NCBI GenBank assembly: GCA_021776175.1
Contig: JAJFGJ010000017.1
Coordinates: 1 to 64,000 of the forward strand
Length of the DNA: 64,000 bases
Reading direction: 5' to 3'
DNA from: Kiloniellaceae bacterium
Lineage (GTDB): Bacteria; Pseudomonadota; Alphaproteobacteria; Kiloniellales; J153
Positions 58,893 through 64,000 of the stretch are shown here, in pieces (within the stretch, counting starts at the first letter, position 1; every line of letters starts with the position of its first letter). The notes under the pieces are model-generated. The model saw only the letters and a program-made list of their open reading frames with translations, had not been told where the DNA came from and made no database searches. Made by a program: the position numbers and the translations under genes.

Positions 58893-59987
58893 ATGGAGCA
58901 TTCGCGGGAAATAACAGCCGATACCGGGACCGGCCCGTGGGACAACCCCATGGGCACGCGCGGCTTCGAGTTCGTCGAGTACACCGCCGAGGATCCCACG
59001 GCCCTCGGCCACCTATTCGAGCTCATGGGTTTGCGCGCCGTCGCCCGGCACCGCTCCAAGGCGGTCACACATTACCGCCAGGGCGCCATCAACTTCATCG
59101 TCAACGCGGAACCCAAAAGCTTCGCTCAGTCCTTCGCCAAGGTCCACGGGCCCAGCGTGTGCGCGATCGCGTTTCGGGTCGAGGATGCGGCGCGCGCCTT
59201 CGAGCGGGCTGTGGATCTGGGCGCCGAACCTTATCGGGGCCGGGTCGGCCCCATGGAACTCAACATCCCGGCGATCCGGGGTATCGGCGGCAGCCTGATC
59301 TACCTGGTCGATAGGGCCGATCATTCCAGCATCTACGATGTCGATTTCAAGCCGCTCGAAAACTTGGCGCCCGATCCCGGCACCGGGCTGGGCGAGATCG
59401 ACCACCTGACCCATAACGTTTTTCAAGGCCGCATGACTCTGTGGTCGGAATTCTACGAGCAGCTCTTCAATTTCAAGGAAATCCGCTACTTCGATATCGA
59501 GGGTAAGCTGACCGGCCTGCGCAGCCGGGCCATGACCAGCCCTTGCGGGCGCATCCGCATTCCGATCAATGAATCCGCCGACGACAAGTCGCAGATCGCG
59601 GAATATCTGCACGCCTACCGGGGCGAGGGGATTCAGCATATCGCGCTCACGACCGGCGACATTCATGGGACGGTCGAGGCCTTGCGCGCGCGCGGCTTGA
59701 TCTTCATGGAACCGCCGCCCGAGTCTTACTACCGGGCGGTGGACGCGCGCCTTCCCGGTCACGGTGAGGATCTTGAGCGTCTGCGCGCGAACGCGATTCT
59801 GATCGACGGCGCCCCGACCGAGGACGGCGGGCGCCTGTTGCAAATCTTCACCCGCGCGGTGATCGGCCCGATCTTTTTTGAAATCATCCAGCGCAAGGGC
59901 GACGAGGGCTTCGGCGAAGGAAACTTCAAGGCCCTGTTCGAGGCCATGGAGCAGGATCAGATCCGCCGCGGCGTCCTGCAGGCTTAA
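58893..59987 (+). CDS. hpd: 4-hydroxyphenylpyruvate dioxygenase
   Basis: The 364-residue protein has two VOC-type domains. Iron ligands are the histidine in IDHLTHNVF, the histidine in IQHIALTTGD and the glutamate in FFEIIQRKGDEGFGEGNF. It converts 4-hydroxyphenylpyruvate to homogentisate. GGAGG lies before the ATG. It heads the Phe/Tyr catabolic cluster. Confidence 0.96.
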   Translation: MEHSREITADTGTGPWDNPMGTRGFEFVEYTAEDPTALGHLFELMGLRAVARHRSKAVTHYRQGAINFIVNAEPKSFAQSFAKVHGPSVCAIAFRVEDAARAFERAVDLGAEPYRGRVGPMELNIPAIRGIGGSLIYLVDRADHSSIYDVDFKPLENLAPDPGTGLGEIDHLTHNVFQGRMTLWSEFYEQLFNFKEIRYFDIEGKLTGLRSRAMTSPCGRIRIPINESADDKSQIAEYLHAYRGEGIQHIALTTGDIHGTVEALRARGLIFMEPPPESYYRAVDARLPGHGEDLERLRANAILIDGAPTEDGGRLLQIFTRAVIGPIFFEIIQRKGDEGFGEGNFKALFEAMEQDQIRRGVLQA

Positions 59988-59991
59988 GAGC

Positions 59992-60801
59992 ATGGGCGTG
60001 ATCCAAAAACCCGGACCCGGCGCCGACTTCGTTATCGCCCAAGACTGGTCCGGCTACACCGGCGAGGACCATGCCATCTGGCGCGCCTTGTTCGAGCGTC
60101 AGTCGAAGCTGCTGCCCGGGCGGGCCTGCGCGGAATATCTCGAAGGCTTAGCGTCGCTGGGCGTCGCCGCCGATGGTATCCCCGAGTTCGAGCGACTTTC
60201 CGACATCATGGAACGCGCGACCGGCTGGCGCGTCGTCGCGGTCCCCGGACTGGTGCCCGACGATATTTTTTTCGGACATCTGGCGGCGCGCCGTTTCCCG
60301 GCGACGAACTGGATCCGCGGGCGCGCGCAGCTCGACTACCTGCAAGAGCCCGACGTTTTCCACGATGTCTTCGGCCACGTGCCCATGTTGATGAACCCGG
60401 TGTTCGCCGACTACCTGCAAGCCTACGGACGTGGCGGGCTGAAGGCCCTGGGTCTTGGGGCCTTGGCCAAGCTGGCGCGGCTCTACTGGTACACGGTGGA
60501 GTTCGGTTTGATCGCGACCGGCGAGGGCCTGCGCATCTACGGCTCCGGCATCGTGTCCTCCCACGGCGAGACGGTCTATAGCCTGGAGAGCCCCAAACCC
60601 AAGCGCATCGCCTTCGACCTCATGCGCATCATGCGGACCGAATACCGCATCGACGACTTCCAGGACGCCTACTTCGTGATCGAGAATTTCGGCCAACTCT
60701 TCGACGCGACCCGGCCCGATTTCACGCCCTACTACGAGCAGCTAAAGACCATGCCGGATATCGCGCCGGGCGCGGGTGTGGACGGGGACCGGATGATCTA
60801 A
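59992..60801 (+). CDS. phhA: Phenylalanine 4-monooxygenase
   Basis: The 269-residue monomer-type hydroxylase has the iron histidines in FHDVFGHVPMLM and the glutamate in YWYTVEFGL. It makes tyrosine from phenylalanine with a pterin cofactor. No regulatory ACT domain is present, as is usual in bacteria. It starts 4 bases after the hpd stop. No pterin dehydratase (phhB) lies alongside. Confidence 0.96.
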   Translation: MGVIQKPGPGADFVIAQDWSGYTGEDHAIWRALFERQSKLLPGRACAEYLEGLASLGVAADGIPEFERLSDIMERATGWRVVAVPGLVPDDIFFGHLAARRFPATNWIRGRAQLDYLQEPDVFHDVFGHVPMLMNPVFADYLQAYGRGGLKALGLGALAKLARLYWYTVEFGLIATGEGLRIYGSGIVSSHGETVYSLESPKPKRIAFDLMRIMRTEYRIDDFQDAYFVIENFGQLFDATRPDFTPYYEQLKTMPDIAPGAGVDGDRMI

Positions 60802-60889
60802 TTTTTGGTTAGGGAACGAGTGTGCGGATGCGACGCTTGACGCGAGAGTTTTGGAAGAGAAAGCGATGACCGGGCAAATTTCGTTGAAT

Positions 60890-60972
60890 GTCATTACCGG
60901 GCTTGACCCGGTAATCCATCGCGGTCCGAGACTCCTTCGCCGATGGACCCTCGGGTCAAGCCCAAGGGTGAC
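60890..60972. repeat. 83-base palindromic element
   Basis: Outer arms GTCATTACCGGGCTTGACCC and GGGTCAAGCCCAAGGGTGAC are complementary with few mismatches. Inner TCCATCG and CGATGGA also pair. The inner ACCGGG-CTTGA-CCCGGT forms an alternative hairpin. It is a typical dispersed proteobacterial intergenic repeat. Confidence 0.8.
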
Positions 60973-61016
60973 GAAAGAGAAAAAGGGTTTGGGTTTGGAA
61001 CCTGCTTGGACCGGGG

Positions 61017-61133
61017 CACCCCCCACCCTAACCCTCCCCCTCAAGGGGGGAGGGGATAGAAGGGGGCTGAGGAATGGGTCGCGCGGGGTTCTTCTCCCTC
61101 CCCCCTTGAGGGGGAGGGCCGGGGTGGGGGGTG
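61017..61133. repeat. 117-base inverted repeat of C- and G-tracts
   Basis: Arms of about 34 bases (CACCCCCCACCCTAACCCTC and CCCCTCAAGGGGGG against their reverse complement) surround a loop of about 49 bases. It fills most of the phhA-hmgA gap together with the element before it. The arms differ at about three positions. Confidence 0.8.
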
Positions 61134-61188
61134 ACCGCGATTCAGGCGGCGTTCTCGCCCGCGCCAACCCGCTACCCATGGAGGCCCC

Positions 61189-62328
61189 ATGAAGAACTGG
61201 ATCGCCTTGCCGCGTATCGAGGGGAAGTCTTCGCGTCAGGCCCATGCGGACTTGCCCGAGGGCACTTATGAGCGCGAGCTTGGGCGCGAGGGGTTTTTCG
61301 GCCCGGCGACTCAGATGTATCACACCCATCCACCGACCGGGTGGAGCGGGTGGGAAGGACCCCTGCGCCCGCGCGCCTTCGACCTCAATCGGATCCAAGG
61401 CGCGGCGGGCGATCCCTGGGGAGCGGTCACGGTCTTGCACAACGCGCACGTGGGTTACCGTTTCTGGCGTACGGAGGGGCGCATGGACGCGCTCGCGCGC
61501 AACGCCGACGGCGACGACTTGCTGTTCATTCACAATGGCGAAGGTCATCTTTTTTGCGATTACGGCCATCTGGAAATCGAAGCCGGCGATTACGTCGTCA
61601 TGCCGCGCGGCACCATGTGGCGCACCGAGTTTTCGGGCCCGGCGGAGGTCTTGCTGATCGAGGCGACCGGCGGTGCCTACGGCTTGCCGGACAAGGGCCT
61701 GGTGGGGCCGCACGCCATCTTCGATCCGGCCATGCTCGACACGCCGCGCATGGACGACGCCTTTCGCGCCCAGCAAACGCCGCCGGGTAAAGAGGAAATC
61801 TGGCGCGTGTGGATCAAGCGATGCGGCGTCCTCTCGACCGTGACCTATCCCTACAATCCCCTGGACGCGGTTGGCTGGCACGGCGACCTGGCGCCGGTGC
61901 GCCTTAACGTGCGCCATATCCGGCCCTTGATGAGTCACCGTTACCACTTGCCGCCCAGCGCTCACACGACCTTCATGGCCGAGCGCTTTGTCATCTGTAC
62001 TTTCGTGCCGCGCCCCTTCGAGACCGATCCCGGCGCCCTCAAGGTTCCCTTCTTTCATAACAACGACGATTACGACGAGGTGATTTTCTATCATCGCGGG
62101 GACTTCTTCAGCCGCGACAATATCGAGGCCGGCATGGTGACCTTCCACCCCAGCGGCTTCACCCATGGGCCGCATCCCAAGGCGCTCGCCGGGGCCCTGG
62201 CGCCCAGGAAGTCGGCGACCGACGAATATGCGGTCATGCTAGACACCCGCGATCCCCTGGAGGCCGGCGACTTGCCCGAGGACGCTGAGCTGTCCGATTA
62301 CGCCCAATCCTGGCGCGCGCCGGTCTAG
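61189..62328 (+). CDS. hmgA: Homogentisate 1,2-dioxygenase family protein
   Basis: The 379-residue cupin-type enzyme has DYVVMPRGTMWRTEF, PFFHNNDDYDEVIFYHRGDF (histidine and glutamate ligands) and HPSGFTHGPHPKAL. It would open the homogentisate ring to maleylacetoacetate. It is some 60 residues shorter than the classic enzyme, as in a distinct proteobacterial subgroup. Neighbouring hpd, phhA and an FAH gene support the call. Confidence 0.88.
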   Translation: MKNWIALPRIEGKSSRQAHADLPEGTYERELGREGFFGPATQMYHTHPPTGWSGWEGPLRPRAFDLNRIQGAAGDPWGAVTVLHNAHVGYRFWRTEGRMDALARNADGDDLLFIHNGEGHLFCDYGHLEIEAGDYVVMPRGTMWRTEFSGPAEVLLIEATGGAYGLPDKGLVGPHAIFDPAMLDTPRMDDAFRAQQTPPGKEEIWRVWIKRCGVLSTVTYPYNPLDAVGWHGDLAPVRLNVRHIRPLMSHRYHLPPSAHTTFMAERFVICTFVPRPFETDPGALKVPFFHNNDDYDEVIFYHRGDFFSRDNIEAGMVTFHPSGFTHGPHPKALAGALAPRKSATDEYAVMLDTRDPLEAGDLPEDAELSDYAQSWRAPV

Positions 62329-62339
62329 GATTACGGAAC

Positions 62340-63323
62340 ATGAAACTGGCGAGCTTCAAGGACGGCGGGCGCGACGGCGCCCTGGTCGTGGTCGACCGGG
62401 CCATGACGCGCTGCGTTCCGGCGGCGCCGGCCGCGGCGACACTCCAGCAGGCTTTGGAGTCCTGGGCCGAAACGGCGCCCAAGCTGGCCGAAATCGCGCG
62501 CGCGCTCGAAGCGGGAGAACGCGGCGACGCCCAAGCCTTCGACACCCGCGCCTGCGCCGCGCCCTTGCCGCGCTGTCACCTCTTCGCCGACGGTTCCGCT
62601 TACGTTCACCATATGGAATTGGTGCGTAAGGCGCGCGGTGCCGTCATGCCGGAAAGCTTTTGGAGCGAGCCGCTCATGTATCAGGGCTTGTCCGATGGCT
62701 TCCTCGGCCCCCATGACGATATCGCGGTCGAGGACGAGTCCTGGGATATCGATTTCGAGGGCGAGCTTGCCGCGATCGTGGACGACGTGCCCCAGGCGGT
62801 CACCGCCGAGGACGCCCGGGGCCATATCAAGCTCATCGTGCTGCTGAACGATGTCAGCTTGCGCGCCTTGATTCCCGGTGAGCTGGCCAAGGGCTTCGGG
62901 TTCTTCCACGCCAAGCCGGCGAGCGGCTTCTCGCCGGTCGCGGTGACGCCCGACGAATTGGGCCCGGCCTGGGATGGCGGGCGCTTGCACCTGCCCCTGC
63001 TGACCTGCGTCAATGGCGAGGAGATCGGGAGGCCCAACGCGGGGCGCGACATGACCTTCGACTTTCCACGCCTGATCGCCCACGCGGCGCGGACCCGGCG
63101 GTTGTCGGCCGGGTCCATTATCGGGTCCGGGACGGTCTCGAATAGGGACCGGGCCGTGGGCTCGGCCTGCCTGGCCGAGGCGCGGGCGATCGAGACTCTC
63201 GACCACGGCGCGCCGCGCACGCCATTCTTAAGATATGGCGACCTTGTGCAAATCGAGATGGTGGATGAAAACGCTATATCTATATTCGGCCAAATCGAGC
63301 AAAAAGTCGTACGCTATCCATGA
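62340..63323 (+). CDS. Fumarylacetoacetase/FAH family protein
   Basis: The 327-residue protein has an N-terminal extension and a C-terminal FAH domain. The metal-binding glutamates are in IDFEGELAAIVDD, with IKLIVLLNDVSLR, FGFFHAKPASGFSPVAV and SAGSIIGSGTVSN. Given the neighbours, it most likely cleaves fumarylacetoacetate to fumarate and acetoacetate. It starts 11 bases after hmgA. No maleylacetoacetate isomerase is nearby. Confidence 0.88.
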   Translation: MKLASFKDGGRDGALVVVDRAMTRCVPAAPAAATLQQALESWAETAPKLAEIARALEAGERGDAQAFDTRACAAPLPRCHLFADGSAYVHHMELVRKARGAVMPESFWSEPLMYQGLSDGFLGPHDDIAVEDESWDIDFEGELAAIVDDVPQAVTAEDARGHIKLIVLLNDVSLRALIPGELAKGFGFFHAKPASGFSPVAVTPDELGPAWDGGRLHLPLLTCVNGEEIGRPNAGRDMTFDFPRLIAHAARTRRLSAGSIIGSGTVSNRDRAVGSACLAEARAIETLDHGAPRTPFLRYGDLVQIEMVDENAISIFGQIEQKVVRYP

Positions 63324-63374
63324 CGCGCACGGCACGCTTTACATACATATTCATGTGAAAATATAAGGGAAAAC

Positions 63375-64000
63375 ATGCCCGATAGTTCAAACAAGAGTTT
63401 CCGCGCCTACGAGGACGCCAACTTCCTGCACAGCCCCGACGCGCGGGCCCTGCGCATTCTGGCCGAGTACATCGAGCCGAACAGCCGCTTCAAGCACTAC
63501 AATATCGAGGACACGATCATCTTCTTCGGCTCCGCCCGTATCCCGTCGCGCGATGAGGCGCGAGAAGCCCTGAAAATCGCGGAAGCCGAAGGCGGCAACG
63601 TCGAAAAGGCACGCTCCGGCCTGGAAATGTCGCAATACTATGAAGCGACGCGGGAATTGGCCAAGCGCCTGACCGTCTGGTCAAAGGGCCTGGGCGAGGA
63701 CGCCCGGCGCTTCGTCGTGTGCAGCGGCGGCGGCCCGGGCATCATGGAGGCCGCCAACCGGGGCGCTTCCGAGGCCAAGGGCCTTAACGTCGGCCTCAAT
63801 ATTTCCCTGCCCTTCGAGCAAATGGAAAACCCGCACATCAGCCGCGAGCTGTCGTTCGAGTTTCATTACTTCTTCATGCGCAAGTTCTGGTTCACCTACC
63901 TGGCCAAGGCGGTCGTCGTGATGCCGGGCGGCTTCGGCACCTTGGACGAGCTGTTCGAGCTCCTGACCTTGATCCAGACCCGTAAGGTGCGTAAGCACCT
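63375..64000 (+). CDS. LOG-family protein (3' end outside window)
   Basis: The 208 residues present include the nucleotide-binding VVCSGGGPGIMEAANRGA and PGGFGTLDELFELLTL, the hallmark PGGxGTxxE of LOG (lysine-decarboxylase-like) phosphoribohydrolases. These release cytokinin-like bases from nucleotides; longer members such as this may be PpnN-like nucleosidases. AAGGGA precedes the ATG. The gene runs off the right edge. Confidence 0.9.
   Translation, partial: MPDSSNKSFRAYEDANFLHSPDARALRILAEYIEPNSRFKHYNIEDTIIFFGSARIPSRDEAREALKIAEAEGGNVEKARSGLEMSQYYEATRELAKRLTVWSKGLGEDARRFVVCSGGGPGIMEAANRGASEAKGLNVGLNISLPFEQMENPHISRELSFEFHYFFMRKFWFTYLAKAVVVMPGGFGTLDELFELLTLIQTRKVRKH

Noticed and set aside
60742..62175. 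477-codon minus-strand frame
   Set aside because: Runs across two inverted repeats and the hmgA antisense strand; no motif.

Overview
The window is a GC-rich stretch of an alphaproteobacterial chromosome, most likely from the Rhodospirillales or a neighbouring order. Evidence: the run rpoZ - rel - DUF2062 - pdxJ - acpS - lepB - rnc - era - recO, an Rrf2-led suf operon with a SufU-like scaffold and SufT, thiO-thiS-thiG-thiE behind a TPP riboswitch, and several soluble chemoreceptor genes. TTG and GTG starts are frequent. No rRNA, CRISPR array, integrase or transposase was seen. The only tRNA found is tRNA-Ser(GCU). Both ends of the window cut genes: a chemoreceptor on the left and a LOG-family protein on the right.

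Layout. 1-5.9 kb: chemoreceptor tail, then a methylamine/betaine module (MttB-like methyltransferase, dimethylglycine-dehydrogenase-like flavoprotein, GlxA-type regulator). 5.8-8.4 kb (minus): FAH-family hydrolase and a PabB-PabC fusion. 8.4-15.1 kb (minus): a complete suf operon led by an Rrf2 regulator. 15.3-17.8 kb: two tandem cytochrome P460 genes, the second with a large Cys-Asn-Pro-Cys repeat array, then a Sel1 protein. 17.8-28.7 kb: a branched-chain amino acid ABC transporter locus (livJ, livH, livM, livG, livF on minus) broken up by two cargo segments. Each cargo lies between an intact liv gene and a decayed copy of that gene's 3' end. 28.8-30.7 kb: a hairpin element and a split Aer-like receptor. 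30.9-35.7 kb: two RhlE-type helicases around an isochorismatase-like hydrolase, an alpha/beta hydrolase and tRNA-Ser. 35.8-38.7 kb: thiamine genes. 39-41.1 kb: M23 peptidase and bactofilin. 41.1-45.9 kb (minus): dehydratase, hydrolase, HAD dehalogenase, lytic transglycosylase. 46-57.4 kb: housekeeping genes. 57.6-58.2 kb: EF-hand protein. 58.9-63.3 kb: phenylalanine/tyrosine catabolism (hpd, phhA, hmgA, FAH). 63.4 kb to the end: LOG-family protein.

The most unusual items are the Cys-repeat/P460 fusion and the two cargo insertions bounded by duplicated 3' ends of liv genes. The latter look like the result of the same kind of event twice in one operon, at different ages. All functional calls rest on reading the translated sequences and motifs. 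No database search was possible.
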